Below are positions 38,593-47,935 of a stretch of DNA of 64,000 bases, piece by piece. Each line of letters starts with the position of its first letter. Within the stretch, counting starts at the first letter, position 1. The notes under the pieces were generated by a model. That model saw only the letters and a list, made by a program, of their open reading frames with translations. It was not told the origin of the DNA and did no database searches. The position numbers were made by a program, and so were the translations under genes. This DNA comes from Pediococcus acidilactici (GTDB taxonomy: Bacteria > Bacillota > Bacilli > Lactobacillales > Lactobacillaceae), in the NCBI GenBank assembly GCA_024970065.1, contig CP103908.1, positions 1,178,001 to 1,242,000 on the forward strand. Reading direction: 5' to 3'.

Positions 38593-38875
38593 TCTCAGTC
38601 ACCTTGATAGTTTTGATACCTTCATCACGAAGCTGCTTAACCGCTTGAAACGGTTGCATTCCCGAATTTTGTTGAAACTCCCGATAAATCCGCTTCTCTT
38701 CACTTTTGTTTGGAACGACTTGCCGAAATTTATCGTAGGCATCCTTTAAAACTTGTCGTTTAACACCTTTTTGATAACTTTCCTCAATTTTAGAAAAAAA
38801 GTTTACCACGTCCGTGATTTCTTGAACGTCCCACCGTTCATCTAACGGATAGCTAAAATTTGCTTTGATTCCCAC
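38579..38875 (-). CDS. UPF0223 family protein
   Basis: A 98-residue small helical protein of the UPF0223 family, conserved in lactobacilli, bacilli and streptococci, with unknown function. The motif YPLDERWDVQEITDVVNFF in the N-terminal third is its clearest hallmark. The start is GTG at 38875 with GAGGT 6-7 bases upstream. It overlaps the IMPase gene, as is common for this family. Confidence 0.85.
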   Translation of the reverse strand: MGIKANFSYPLDERWDVQEITDVVNFFSKIEESYQKGVKRQVLKDAYDKFRQVVPNKSEEKRIYREFQQNSGMQPFQAVKQLRDEGIKTIKVTENGYH

Positions 38876-38899
38876 AGCGTTACCTCACTAAAGATTTAT

Positions 38900-38928
38900 T
38901 TTGTATTCTCTTTAATCTATATTATACT
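38900..38928 (+). promoter_or_regulatory. def promoter
   Basis: TTTGTA (38900-38905), 17 bases, TATACT (38923-38928), about 30 bases before the def start. Confidence 0.6.
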
Positions 38929-38957
38929 TAATATCAGACAAATTGGAGGTTTTTATC

Positions 38958-39512
38958 TTGATTAAAATGAATGATATCACGCGAGATGGTAATCCAGTTT
39001 TGCGCAAGCGGGCCGAAAAGCTGACTTTTCCTCTCGATCCCAAATACGTTAAAGTTGCTGACGAAATGATGGAATATTTGAAGAATAGCCAAGACCCAAA
39101 AATCGCTCAAAAATATCATTTGAGAGCGGGCGTCGGCTTGGCTGCGCCACAAATTGGTTTATCAATTCAAATGGCTTCGGTTTTAGTTCCTGGTCCAGAT
39201 AATGAAATTATCTTTGAAGAAACCCTTGTAAACCCAGTCATTGTTAGCCAATCTGTTCAAGTTGCTGCACTTGACGAAGGTGAAGGCTGTCTTTCAGTAG
39301 ATAAAGAAATTCCAGGATACGTACCTCGTTACGACCGGATTACCATCCGGTACCAAACGGTGGATGGCGAAGAAAAAACCATTAAACTTCGCGATTACCC
39401 AGCAATTGTATGCCAACATGAAATTGACCATTTGAAAGGCACCTTGTTCTACGACCACATCAACAAACAAGATCCGTTTTCAATTGACGACAATGCCATT
39501 TTGATTGGTTAG
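38958..39512 (+). CDS. def: Peptide deformylase
   Basis: Removes the formyl group from nascent proteins. 184 residues with all three metal-site motifs: [18 protein letters not shown] and QHEIDHLKG. The TTG at 38958 is chosen as start: GGAGG lies 8 bases upstream and the resulting [16 protein letters not shown] opening fits type 2 deformylases; the ATG at 38967 is 17 bases away from the site. It is one of few plus-strand genes and is convergent with the next gene. Confidence 0.93.
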   Translation: MIKMNDITRDGNPVLRKRAEKLTFPLDPKYVKVADEMMEYLKNSQDPKIAQKYHLRAGVGLAAPQIGLSIQMASVLVPGPDNEIIFEETLVNPVIVSQSVQVAALDEGEGCLSVDKEIPGYVPRYDRITIRYQTVDGEEKTIKLRDYPAIVCQHEIDHLKGTLFYDHINKQDPFSIDDNAILIG

Positions 39513-39542
39513 GCAGTTAATTTAAAATTTATTAAAGAATGT

Positions 39543-39597
39543 AAAAAGACGCGAACCGACCTCCTATTTTTTAGGAAGGTGGATCGCGTCTTTTTGT
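39543..39597 (+). terminator. Bidirectional terminator after def
   Basis: AAAAAGACGCGA (39543-39554) pairs with TCGCGTCTTTTT (39584-39595). T-tracts exist on both sides, also serving the convergent gene ending at 39598. Confidence 0.85.
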
Positions 39598-40056
39598 TTA
39601 CAGTTTGCTCAAGTCTTTTAAGTAATTTTTGGTTTGTTCGTTAATCAGGTAAACCACATCAACCTCTAAAACATTTTTATTTGCCCACAGATCTGACACC
39701 CGTAACATGGGGGCTTGATTTTCCATTAAATCTTTCTTTTGGCAATACTGTGTTAGCCAATAATCAATTTGTTTGCCCACGTCCTTAAAATTGCCCTGTT
39801 CGCTAAGCTTTATCTTGTAATTAAATCCCACGACCGCCTGGCCCCAAACATCAGCTACGGACGTGCCCCGCTTGGTAATTAGGACAAAACCCTTGGAACG
39901 CATTTGCGTTGCCACAAAGCCCATCGCTTCGTCAACAATCGTTTCACCCGAATTACGGACAATCGTTGCCGCCTTCGAAACCCGGCGCCGCTTTATATAA
40001 ACCATTAGCGCTAACACCGCAAGTATAAGTAATAATATTAAAATCATTAATTTCAT
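39598..40056 (-). CDS. Membrane-anchored protein of unknown function
   Basis: Not recognised. A 152-residue protein with one very hydrophobic N-terminal helix (about 2-20) followed by a basic stretch (KRRR), which predicts a cytoplasmic C-terminal domain. That domain is mixed alpha/beta (residues 45-150) with no motif I can name. It is divergent from rpoY and convergent with def. Lactobacilli often carry an unannotated gene at this position, so it may be conserved in the family. Confidence 0.65.
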   Translation of the reverse strand: MKLMILILLLILAVLALMVYIKRRRVSKAATIVRNSGETIVDEAMGFVATQMRSKGFVLITKRGTSVADVWGQAVVGFNYKIKLSEQGNFKDVGKQIDYWLTQYCQKKDLMENQAPMLRVSDLWANKNVLEVDVVYLINEQTKNYLKDLSKL

Positions 40057-40127
40057 TGAACGTCCGTCCTTTCAAAACCCTAATTCTATACTTATAAGTG
40101 CCGCTGTGATAAAATGTTCTAAGATGC

Positions 40128-40143
40128 GTTGTAGTAATACAAC
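40128..40143 (+). promoter_or_regulatory. Inverted repeat upstream of rpoY
   Basis: GTTGTA and TACAAC (6-bp arms, 4-base loop) lie 66 bases before the rpoY start. A weak TAAAAT -10 is at 40110-40115. Candidate operator or leader hairpin; no assignment. Confidence 0.3.
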
Positions 40144-40209
40144 TTATTGAACGGGAAAAACTTTTATTTTTATTGGAACACATTTTTATTGAAGAAGGAA
40201 GGAAAAAAC

Positions 40210-40425
40210 ATGATCTTTAAAATTTATTATCAAGAATCAAAAAAAGAAATGCCACGCCGGGAGAATACACGCTCACTATACATCGAAGCGGATTCTCAAC
40301 CAGAAGCAATCAAGCGTGTCGAAGACCACAATCCCGATTATAACCTCGAACAAATTGAAGTTTTAGAGGGGAAAGCCCTTGAATACGAACAACAAGGGGT
40401 AAACTATAAGCTTGTGGAGTACTAA
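40210..40425 (+). CDS. rpoY: RNA polymerase epsilon subunit
   Basis: The small Firmicute-only polymerase subunit RpoY (YkzG), 71 residues. It begins MIFKIYYQESKKEMPRRENT and binds the beta-prime subunit. The ATG at 40210 follows AAGGAAGG. It precedes rnjA by three bases, the standard rpoY-rnjA operon. Confidence 0.92.
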   Translation: MIFKIYYQESKKEMPRRENTRSLYIEADSQPEAIKRVEDHNPDYNLEQIEVLEGKALEYEQQGVNYKLVEY

Positions 40426-40428
40426 GCG

Positions 40429-42105
40429 ATGGGTAAGATTAATATAAAAAATAACGAGACGGCCGTTTACGCAATCGGTGGTCTAAATGAGATTGGAAAA
40501 AACACCTACGGGATCCAATTTCAAGACGAAATTATCGTTGTAGATGCCGGAATTAAATTTCCTGAAGACGAACTTCTGGGAATTGATTACGTTATCCCCG
40601 ACTATCAATTTTTAGTCGCTAACCAACAAAAAATAAAAGCCTTAGTTATCACCCACGGTCATGAAGACCATATCGGTGGAATCCCGTTTCTACTGCAACA
40701 AATTAACGTGCCAATCTATGCCAGTCCGTTAGCTGCCGCCTTAATTCGTGGCAAGCTTGAAGAGCACGGATTGCTAAAAACTACGGAAATTCACGAAATT
40801 AATGAAGACACCGTAATTAAATTTCCTAAAACCAGCGTAAGCTTTTTTCGGACCACCCATTCCATTCCGGATACCCTTGGAGTAGCGGTGCACACTCCTT
40901 CTGGCGTGATTGTGGAAACTGGGGACTTTAAGTTTGATCTCACCCCCACTACCCATCAGCCACCTAATTTACAAAAAATGGCTAAACTAGGCGATGAAGG
41001 CGTATTATTACTAATGTCAGATAGTACGAACGCTGAGCGTGACGAATTCACCAAATCCGAACGTTGGGTTGGTAAATCGATCCGCAAAATTTTTGAAGAA
41101 GTTGAAGGACGAATCATTTTTGCGACCTTTGCTTCCAACATTTCCCGGATTCAAATGGCGGCTGAGGCTGCGCTAAAGCACGGGCGAAAGATTGCGGTCT
41201 TTGGTCGTTCTATGGAAGCTGCACTAGTTAACGGACGTGAGTTAGGCTATTTAGACATCCCCGACGAAGCGCTGGTTAATGCTGAAGAAATTCGCCACCT
41301 CCCTGCCGATAAGGTACTAATTATGTGTACAGGTTCGCAGGGTGAACCGATGGCTGCCCTTAGTCGAATTGCTAACGGGACTCACCGGCAAATCTCAATT
41401 GAACCAGGCGATACGGTGGTCTTTTCAAGTAATCCGATTCCTGGAAACACCATCAGTGTGAATAACGTAATCAACGAATTGGAAGAAGCCGGAGCACGGG
41501 TAATCCATGGAAAAGTTAACAACATTCACACTTCCGGTCATGGTGGTCAAGATGAGCAAAAGCTGATGCTCCGTTTAATGAAGCCTAAGTACTTCATGCC
41601 CATTCATGGTGAATATCGGATGCTCCAGTTGCATACTGAATTGGCCCACGATTGCGACATCCCCTTCGAAAACAGCTTTATTATGTCCAACGGGGACGTA
41701 CTAGCATTGACCAAAGATTCTGCACGGCGATGTGGTCATTTTAATGCCGGAGACGTCTACGTTGATGGTAATGGCATCGGTGACATCGGAAACGTCGTGT
41801 TACGAGATCGCCAATTGCTTTCTGAAGAAGGCTTAGTGGTCGTTGTCGCCACCATTAACCTCAAGACTAAGATGATTGAATCTGGTCCAGATCTATTGTC
41901 GCGCGGTTTTGTTTACATGCGTGAATCTGGCGAACTCATTAATGAAGGACGGCGGCGCATGTTTGCCACGATCCGGCAAGCAATGCGTAACCCTCACGCT
42001 AACGAAGCATCAATTAACCGCGCAATCATTGATGACTTACAAAAATTCTTGTACGACCAAACCGAACGTCATCCAGTGATCATTCCAATGTTAATTATGG
42101 ATTAG
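40429..42105 (+). CDS. rnjA: Ribonuclease J1
   Basis: A 5'-3' exonuclease and endonuclease of mRNA turnover, 558 residues. The zinc site is complete: HGHEDHIGG near residues 77-85, then GDFKFD, and the beta-CASP region ([11 protein letters not shown]). The C-terminal dimerisation part is intact. Translational coupling with rpoY is likely. Confidence 0.95.
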   Translation: MGKINIKNNETAVYAIGGLNEIGKNTYGIQFQDEIIVVDAGIKFPEDELLGIDYVIPDYQFLVANQQKIKALVITHGHEDHIGGIPFLLQQINVPIYASPLAAALIRGKLEEHGLLKTTEIHEINEDTVIKFPKTSVSFFRTTHSIPDTLGVAVHTPSGVIVETGDFKFDLTPTTHQPPNLQKMAKLGDEGVLLLMSDSTNAERDEFTKSERWVGKSIRKIFEEVEGRIIFATFASNISRIQMAAEAALKHGRKIAVFGRSMEAALVNGRELGYLDIPDEALVNAEEIRHLPADKVLIMCTGSQGEPMAALSRIANGTHRQISIEPGDTVVFSSNPIPGNTISVNNVINELEEAGARVIHGKVNNIHTSGHGGQDEQKLMLRLMKPKYFMPIHGEYRMLQLHTELAHDCDIPFENSFIMSNGDVLALTKDSARRCGHFNAGDVYVDGNGIGDIGNVVLRDRQLLSEEGLVVVVATINLKTKMIESGPDLLSRGFVYMRESGELINEGRRRMFATIRQAMRNPHANEASINRAIIDDLQKFLYDQTERHPVIIPMLIMD

Positions 42106-42111
42106 ATCCTT

Positions 42112-42142
42112 AACACCGCTAAATCAATAGCGGTGTTTTTTT
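42112..42142 (+). terminator. Terminator of rpoY-rnjA
   Basis: AACACCGCTA (42112-42121) pairs with TAGCGGTGTT (42128-42137), then seven T. Confidence 0.9.
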
Positions 42143-42273
42143 GTAGCTTAATTTTTCATTATTCGTTGTTTATTCCTTCCGATCCGTTGTTTTTAAACCA
42201 CCTAATCTAATTAGCGGGCGAAAAACTCCCCCCTCTATATCACCGTTAAGCAAGCCCCTTTTCCCTCAAAGCA

Positions 42274-42304
42274 CAAAAAAAGCTCCGCTAATAAAGCGGA
42301 GCTT
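42274..42304 (-). terminator. Terminator of the LysM-NlpC/P60 gene
   Basis: AAGCTCCGCT/AGCGGAGCTT stem (42280-42304) with a seven-T run on the minus strand. Confidence 0.9.
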
Positions 42305-42330
42305 TCTTGATGAATAATCATCAAGCTATG

Positions 42331-43698
42331 TTATTTAACTCTCCCAGCAAAGCTTGGGTAGAAGTATGATGAAACTGTTTGTACTTTAACGTTTTGTCCA
42401 AAAGTTGGTGCACTTGCGTATTGGTTGTTACCAAGGTAAATACCAACGTGGTAAGTTGCTCCTGGAGCACCCCAGAATAATAAGTCCCCTGGTTGAGCAG
42501 CTGAAACTGATTCTTTGTTAACGTATGATTCCATTGCTACGGTGTAGCTTGGTAAGCTAATTCCTGCTGCATGTTGGAATACGTACGATACAAATCCTGA
42601 GCAATCGAAGCCGGCAGGTGTCTTACCACCCCAAACGTAAGGAATTGTGTTGTTAGCCAACGAAGTAGCTAAACCAGTAACTGAACCAGTGTTTTGAACA
42701 GCAGCTGGAGCAGCGCTTGATGGTGCCGCTGATGAAGCCACGTGATTTGGCGTTACAGGAGCTGCACTTGATGGTGCTGCTGATGAAGCAGCATGACTAG
42801 ATGCTGCAGGAGCAACGCTTGATGGTGCTGCCGATGAAGCCACGTGGTTAGTAGCAGCTGGAGCACTTGATGATGGTGCTACTGACGAAGCAGCGCTTTG
42901 TTGTTGATTTTGTGGAGCTGATGAGCTTGCTGCTTGGTTAGCATGTGTTGTAGCCGGAGCACTACTTGCAACAGAAGCAGAACTATTGTAATTGTGGCTA
43001 GCTGCACTGCTTACTTGGTTAGAAGAAGCCGTTGCCACACTATTAGCTGCACTTGATGGTGCTACAGAGCTAGCTGCACTCGAAGTAACTGCACTACTTG
43101 GAGTTTGGCTAGCTGCAGAACTGCTTTGTACCGCTGAAGAAACTGCTGCACTGTTAGAAGCTGCTGATTGAGCAGCTTGTGGAGCTTGAGTTTGTACTTG
43201 TGGCTTAGCAGCAGAACTTGCTGGTGCTGCAGGTGCTACATATGTACTGTGTGTTGAAGCAACGTTGCCATTAGGAATGTTAAGTTGTTGTCCAACAAGA
43301 ATCAATGAGCTAGTCAAGTGATTTGCTTGCATTAAAGCGTTAACTGAAACACCATAACGTTCAGCAATTACTGAAAGACTGTCGCCACTTTTTACAGTAA
43401 CTGAGTTAGCCTTTACCTTGTCACTAACGCTTGTTTTTGGTTCAACACTGTTCTTTCCTGGAATATTGATTTCTTGGCCAACAAAAATCAAATGACTGTT
43501 TTGATTAATGTTATTCAATGATTCAATACTCTTAATGGAAACCCCATATTTTTGAGAAAGTGCCCAAACTGTGTCGTTCTTTTGAACCTTCACAGAATCA
43601 GCATGCGCAACTGCTTGCGAACCGCCCGCAACAAGTAATCCCGCACCGGCTACTCCGGCAAGCAATAATTTGGACGCATTTGATTTAGATTTAGATAC
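42331..43698 (-). CDS. Secreted LysM and NlpC/P60 cell-wall hydrolase
   Basis: A 455-residue exported wall enzyme. A signal peptide (1 to about 34, VAHADS junction) leads to two LysM domains (about 36-80 and 97-143) that hold peptidoglycan. A low-complexity Ser/Ala/Pro linker (about 145-340) with repeated SSAAPSSAAPA blocks follows, then a C-terminal NlpC/P60 peptidase (from about 345) with the catalytic Cys near 366 in FDCSGFVSYVF and His near 417 in YHVGIYLG. It is expected to cut D-Glu-(DAP/Lys) bonds in stem peptides during division or separation. The best start is the ATG at 43698, though AAGGAG is 14 bases away. Confidence 0.9.
   Translation of the reverse strand, partial: VSKSKSNASKLLLAGVAGAGLLVAGGSQAVAHADSVKVQKNDTVWALSQKYGVSIKSIESLNNINQNSHLIFVGQEINIPGKNSVEPKTSVSDKVKANSVTVKSGDSLSVIAERYGVSVNALMQANHLTSSLILVGQQLNIPNGNVASTHSTYVAPAAPASSAAKPQVQTQAPQAAQSAASNSAAVSSAVQSSSAASQTPSSAVTSSAASSVAPSSAANSVATASSNQVSSAASHNYNSSASVASSAPATTHANQAASSSAPQNQQQSAASSVAPSSSAPAATNHVASSAAPSSVAPAASSHAASSAAPSSAAPVTPNHVASSAAPSSAAPAAVQNTGSVTGLATSLANNTIPYVWGGKTPAGFDCSGFVSYVFQHAAGISLPSYTVAMESYVNKESVSAAQPGDLLFWGAPGATYHVGIYLGNNQYASAPTFGQNVKVQTVSSYFYPSFAGRVK
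42700..43240 (-). repeat. Low-complexity Ser/Ala linker repeats
   Basis: Inside the wall-hydrolase gene, blocks of about 60 bases around GGTGCTGCTGATGAAGC recur with small changes (clearest 42,715-42,890). They encode a flexible Ser/Ala/Pro linker. Such regions often vary in copy number between strains. Confidence 0.6.
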
Positions 43699-43794
43699 CA
43701 TTATAAGTTTGTCCACTCCTTAAAGTTTACGATTTATATATTATTTCATTCGACTTTATTCAAAATAAATTATTATTGGTTTTGCACGTCTATA

Positions 43795-43823
43795 ATATTA
43801 GCATTTTTTGCTAACTTTGAAAA
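43795..43823 (-). promoter_or_regulatory. Promoter of the wall-hydrolase gene, with an inverted repeat
   Basis: TTTTCA (43818-43823), 17 bases, TAATAT (43795-43800) on the minus strand. The repeat TTAGCA-TTTTT-TGCTAA (43798-43814) covers the -10 and spacer, so a protein bound there could block the promoter. The start is about 100 bases downstream. Confidence 0.5.
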
Positions 43824-43984
43824 CACTATTTATACATCAGATATTCAATTTTTCTTTAGGAATTCTTATAAACCCCTTCAATACGCTATTTAACAAAACT
43901 TAATAATTTCAAATTTTTTTGTCCCGATTTTTTGATAAAAAGCTTAATTTCAAGCATATTTAGCTAGCGTTACAGTTTTGTTAC

Positions 43985-44024
43985 AAAAAAAGCACATTAT
44001 TACAAACCCTGTAATAATGTGCTT
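43985..44024 (-). terminator. Terminator of the fru operon
   Basis: A perfect 15-bp stem, AAGCACATTATTACA with TGTAATAATGTGCTT (43990-44024), followed by six to seven T on the minus strand. Confidence 0.92.
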
Positions 44025-44063
44025 TAGCTCATTAACTATTTTTATGCATAAAATGAATATTTA

Positions 44064-46007
44064 TTAGTTATTCTCGGTGCGACGAGGCTTCCAAATCCCC
44101 ATAATAATTCCAGCAACTACTGCACCAATTAGGACTGACAAGATGTAGAAAAGCTTATGATCAGCTAGTGCAATCACCCAAAGGCCACCGTGTGGAGCTG
44201 GAACGCTAACTTTCCAAAGTTGACTTAATCCACCCCCGATTGCTGAACCTACGATACTTGAGCCGATTACCCGGAGCGGATCAGCCGTTGCAAATGGGAT
44301 TGCCCCTTCGGTAATGAAGGAAATCCCTAAGACCCAGTTTGAAATTCCCGCTTCACGTTCTTGTTCGGTAAATTTCTTTGGCCAGAAAGTTGTCGCAATT
44401 GCCGTTGCCAGTGGGGGAACCATCCCACCAACCATTACGGCGGCCATTAAATCACCATTTTTAGTTGAAGTAAAGGCCGCAATCGCAAAGGCGTAAGCCG
44501 CTTTGTTGAACGGACCACCCATATCGATTGACATCATTCCGGCTAGAACTGCTCCTAAGAGAACTGCATTACCAGTTCCCATGCCTTCCAAGACGCCCGT
44601 TACCCACGCATTTACCGCTGCGAATACCGGGTTAATAATGAAGAACATTAACGCCCCTACTAACAGCAAACTAACGATTGGGTAGAATAACATCGGCTTC
44701 AAACCTTCTAACGATTTAGGCACGAACCGGAAGAACTTCTTCAAGCCGTTTACAATTAATCCAGCCGCAAAACCAGCAATTAAACCACCAATAAATCCTG
44801 AGACACTGTTAGTGTGCATAATGCTTGCTGCTGATTGGGTAGCCATGTAACCACCGACAACCCCGGGCATTAACGCAGGTAAATCACCAATCGATTGGGC
44901 GATAAAACCAGCTAAGATTGGGATTAAGAACGAGAAGGCGTAATTACCAATGTCATTTGGGAAAGTGAACCACAGGCTGGTTGCCGAGGTATAACGCTCA
45001 ATGAAGAAGGAAATCGCCATGATAATTCCCCCACCAACCACGAATGGCAACATGTGGGAAATACCGTTCATTAAGTCCTTATATATTTCGTTCCAAAAGC
45101 CGCCCTTTGATTCGTCAGCGCCCTCATCACCATCGGCTCGGCTTGCATGGAACGTACTTGCTTGATGATTTTCGACCATATCAATTAACTCATCAGCTTT
45201 ATTGATTCCATCGATCACCGGCCGGTTTAGTAATGGCTTACCATTGAAACGGGCCATTTCCACTTTTTTATCGGCGGTGACAATTACTCCGTCTGCTCGC
45301 GCAATGTCTTCTTTTGTTAAGCGATGTTTTACCCCTTCAGAGCCATTAGTTTCAACCTTAATATCAATTCCCTTATCCTTGGCTGCTTTTTTCAAAGCGG
45401 CTTCTGCCATGTAAGTGTGGGCAATTCCATTTGGACAAGCTGAAACTGCAACGATAAATGGTTTTTCACTTGCTGAAGTTTCTTCAGCTGCAGGAGCTGC
45501 ATCCGTCGCAGGAGCTTCTTCTTGAGCATCCGCAGCATCTTCGGCATCTTTTTTAGCTTCCGCGTCTTCAAACAACTTAATCACGTCATCGGCGCTTTGC
45601 GCTTTTTTCAACTTTGCGACTAAGTTTGGGTCAATTAGCAAACTGGAAAGCTTCGCCAACGCTTGTAAATGAGCGTTGTTTGCGCCTTCGGGAGCTGCAA
45701 TCATAAAGAAAAGGTGGACTGGTTGTCCGTCTAAGGCGTTAAAGTCCACCCCTTGACTGCTTTTAGCAAATAACACGGCCGCTTGGTTAACCGCATCAGT
45801 TTTAGCATGTGGCATAGCAATTCCATCACCAATTCCGGTAGTGGATTCCGCTTCCCGGTCTAAAATTCCCTTAAGGTATTTTTCACGATCGGTAACGACC
45901 CCTTCAGCCACGTACTTATCAATCATTTCATTAATTGCGGATTCTTTTGAATCAGCTTTTAAATCTAGAATCATCAAATTTGGTTTGAGTAGATCCTTAA
46001 TTTTCAT
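44064..46007 (-). CDS. fruA: PTS fructose transporter subunit IIABC
   Basis: Imports and phosphorylates fructose to fructose-1-phosphate. 647 residues: EIIA domain (1-150) with phospho-His H67 in GIAMPHAKT, an acidic linker (about 148-180), EIIB (about 183-280) with active Cys C191 in VAVSACPNGIAHTYMA, and the membrane EIIC domain (about 305-640). The domain order A-B-C matches the FruA type. It is the last gene of the fruR-fruK-fruA operon and starts 10 bases after fruK. Confidence 0.95.
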   Translation of the reverse strand: MKIKDLLKPNLMILDLKADSKESAINEMIDKYVAEGVVTDREKYLKGILDREAESTTGIGDGIAMPHAKTDAVNQAAVLFAKSSQGVDFNALDGQPVHLFFMIAAPEGANNAHLQALAKLSSLLIDPNLVAKLKKAQSADDVIKLFEDAEAKKDAEDAADAQEEAPATDAAPAAEETSASEKPFIVAVSACPNGIAHTYMAEAALKKAAKDKGIDIKVETNGSEGVKHRLTKEDIARADGVIVTADKKVEMARFNGKPLLNRPVIDGINKADELIDMVENHQASTFHASRADGDEGADESKGGFWNEIYKDLMNGISHMLPFVVGGGIIMAISFFIERYTSATSLWFTFPNDIGNYAFSFLIPILAGFIAQSIGDLPALMPGVVGGYMATQSAASIMHTNSVSGFIGGLIAGFAAGLIVNGLKKFFRFVPKSLEGLKPMLFYPIVSLLLVGALMFFIINPVFAAVNAWVTGVLEGMGTGNAVLLGAVLAGMMSIDMGGPFNKAAYAFAIAAFTSTKNGDLMAAVMVGGMVPPLATAIATTFWPKKFTEQEREAGISNWVLGISFITEGAIPFATADPLRVIGSSIVGSAIGGGLSQLWKVSVPAPHGGLWVIALADHKLFYILSVLIGAVVAGIIMGIWKPRRTENN

Positions 46008-46017
46008 CCTTCATGCC

Positions 46018-46929
46018 TCACTTTTCAAAAATTTCAATTGCGTTAGCAACTTCATCAATTTTAGCCTTCGTAGCAATGTCTAATGAAAAGGCCGTTGCAC
46101 TACCACAAGCTAACCCTTGTTTAAAGGCTCGTTGCTTGTCGTGGGATTTTACCAATTCACCAACAAAACCAGCAAGCATTGAATCACCAGCACCAACCGA
46201 GTTTACAACCGTACCCTTGGGAGCAAAACTACGGAAAACCTGGTCTTTAGTAACAAGCATTCCGCCCGCTCCGGCCATTGAAATCATTACGTTTTGCGCA
46301 CCCATTTCAATTAGACGCTTGCCATATTCTTCAATTTGGTCATCAGTAGTCAACTTTACCCCAAACAAATCGCCAAGTTCGTGGTTGTTTGGCTTAACGA
46401 CTAGCGGATGGCTTTCCAAGGTGTCTAACAATCCTTGACCCGTTGTATCTACCGCAAAGCTTGCTCCGTTTTGGCTAATTTTCTTGATAATGTCGTCATA
46501 TAAAGTTTGTGGTAAATTTGCCGGAACGCTACCAGAAAAAATCACTACGTCGTCTGACCCAACTTGGTCGAACTTAGCCATAAAACGGAAGAGTTCTTCT
46601 TCGTCAATGTTGGGACCCAGAGCGTTTAGTTCCGTTTCTTGTTGCGCGTGTATTTTCACGTTAATCCGAGTGTCTTCCTTGATGTCAACAAAATCAGAAC
46701 GTACTTCTAATTCCCTTAAAGCGTTGGCAACAAATTGCCCGGTAAAACCACCTAAAAATCCAAAGGCGGTATTTTCTACGTCTAGTTCGTTAAGAATCCG
46801 GGAAACGTTGATCCCTTTTCCCCCAGGAAACTTACTTGCAGACTTCAACCGATTAACTAGCCCCACTTTCATTTCGTCTAAGCTAATTACGTAATCAATT
46901 GAGGGATTAAGCGTTACTGTATAAATCAT
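46018..46929 (-). CDS. fruK: 1-phosphofructokinase
   Basis: Phosphorylates fructose-1-phosphate to fructose-1,6-bisphosphate. A 303-residue PfkB-family kinase with GGKGINVSR near residue 37, and the catalytic GAGDSMLAGF near 245. The start is the ATG at 46929 behind GGAGG. It overlaps fruR by four bases (ATGA). The product feeds glycolysis directly, so with FruA this forms a complete fructose route. Confidence 0.95.
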   Translation of the reverse strand: MIYTVTLNPSIDYVISLDEMKVGLVNRLKSASKFPGGKGINVSRILNELDVENTAFGFLGGFTGQFVANALRELEVRSDFVDIKEDTRINVKIHAQQETELNALGPNIDEEELFRFMAKFDQVGSDDVVIFSGSVPANLPQTLYDDIIKKISQNGASFAVDTTGQGLLDTLESHPLVVKPNNHELGDLFGVKLTTDDQIEEYGKRLIEMGAQNVMISMAGAGGMLVTKDQVFRSFAPKGTVVNSVGAGDSMLAGFVGELVKSHDKQRAFKQGLACGSATAFSLDIATKAKIDEVANAIEIFEK

Positions 46930-47675
46930 TTTTGAACCTCCAAGTAATTTAGTTGCTGATCGGCTTTTAACCATTCTGGACATTCATCAGCAATGATGGT
47001 TACGTCCCGTAAATCAGCGAACCTTGCAAAAGAAGTCTGATCAAATTTACTACAGTCTGCCAAAACATATGCGTCCCGACTCTGCTCAATTGCCGTGGAT
47101 TTAATTTGCGCTTCTTGGATATCTGGAGTGGTCAACCCTTGAACCCGGTCGATGCCGTTCGTTCCCATAAAGCAACGGTCAAAACGGAAAGTCCGTAACC
47201 GATCGACCACTTCAGCGCCGATTAACGCCCGGGTCTTGTTTTTTAGCTGTCCCCCAACTAAGTAAGTCTTTATATCAAAATCAGACAATAAGCTAGCAAT
47301 CGATAAGCCATTCGTGACCACTAGCAAACCCTGGAGTTCCGCTAAATAAGCAATCATTGAAGCGGTAGAAGTACCCGCATCTAGAAAAATCACTTCATTG
47401 TCTTGGACAAGTTCCGCGGCCCGTTTACCAATTTCATTTTTTTCTAGTAAGTTCAATTTAGACTTAACCCGAAAATCAGTTTCATCTTGTAAATTGGTCT
47501 CTAAGCGCGCCCCTCCATAAATCCTCTTCAACTTTCCGGCTGCTTCTAGGCGTTTTAAATCTCGCCGAACAGTGGAGATAGAAGCGTCGTTTTCTTGCAT
47601 AATTTCATTAACCTTAACGAATTGACGTTCTTTTAACATTCGCAAAATGTTTTTCTCACGCAGTTCTGTAAGCAT
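46926..47675 (-). CDS. fruR: DeoR-family fructose operon regulator
   Basis: A 249-residue regulator: winged helix at 1-60 (ISTVRRDLKRLE) and a sugar-phosphate-sensing DeoRC domain (about 75-235, with DAGTSTASM). First gene of the fru operon, so it probably controls its own promoter in response to fructose-1-phosphate or related sugar phosphate. The start is the ATG at 47675 with GGGAG 9 bases upstream; earlier in-frame starts lack spacing. The paired 17-base repeats upstream are its likely sites. Confidence 0.92.
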   Translation of the reverse strand: MLTELREKNILRMLKERQFVKVNEIMQENDASISTVRRDLKRLEAAGKLKRIYGGARLETNLQDETDFRVKSKLNLLEKNEIGKRAAELVQDNEVIFLDAGTSTASMIAYLAELQGLLVVTNGLSIASLLSDFDIKTYLVGGQLKNKTRALIGAEVVDRLRTFRFDRCFMGTNGIDRVQGLTTPDIQEAQIKSTAIEQSRDAYVLADCSKFDQTSFARFADLRDVTIIADECPEWLKADQQLNYLEVQK

Positions 47676-47695
47676 TTTCATCAACTCCCTAGAAG

Positions 47696-47724
47696 AATAT
47701 ATCACCATTCTTCGCCAAAATCAA
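47696..47724 (-). promoter_or_regulatory. fru operon promoter
   Basis: TTGATT (47719-47724), 17 bases, TATATT (47696-47701) on the minus strand, about 20 bases before the fruR start. Confidence 0.7.
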
Positions 47725-47730
47725 TCAAAA

Positions 47731-47767
47731 TTGTTCAAAATAATTCATTTTTGTTCAAAAAGATTCA
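47731..47767 (+). repeat. Two 17-base direct repeats upstream of fruR
   Basis: TTGTTCAAAATAATTCA (47731-47747) and TTGTTCAAAAAGATTCA (47751-47767) differ at two bases and have a period of exactly 20 bases, about two helix turns. They lie directly upstream of the -35. Likely FruR binding sites. Confidence 0.75.
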
Positions 47768-47935
47768 AACGAGCGGGAATTTTTATATTTTCGCCTTCTG
47801 ATATGGGGCCCTTTACAAAATTGCCCCAAAAAAGCGGCCGAGAAAAACTAAAAATTCTTTTTAAGGGTAAGATTATAAAAAATCGTTTAACGTGTTGCCT
47901 TTAATAGTGCCCAAAACCAGCCTGTTTTGCATAAC
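47768..47935. other. Non-coding stretch between the fru promoter region and the AI-2E-family terminator
   Basis: AT-rich sequence of about 170 bases. I see no gene, hairpin or repeat other than the flanking elements. Confidence 0.5.

Noticed and set aside
42700..43240. Repeated blocks suggestive of a CRISPR array
   Set aside because: They are in frame within a coding linker, lack unique spacers of constant size, and encode Ser/Ala repeats.
47761..47780. Possible catabolite (cre) site near the fru promoter
   Set aside because: The match to the cre consensus fails at a key G and the sequence overlaps the FruR-type repeat.
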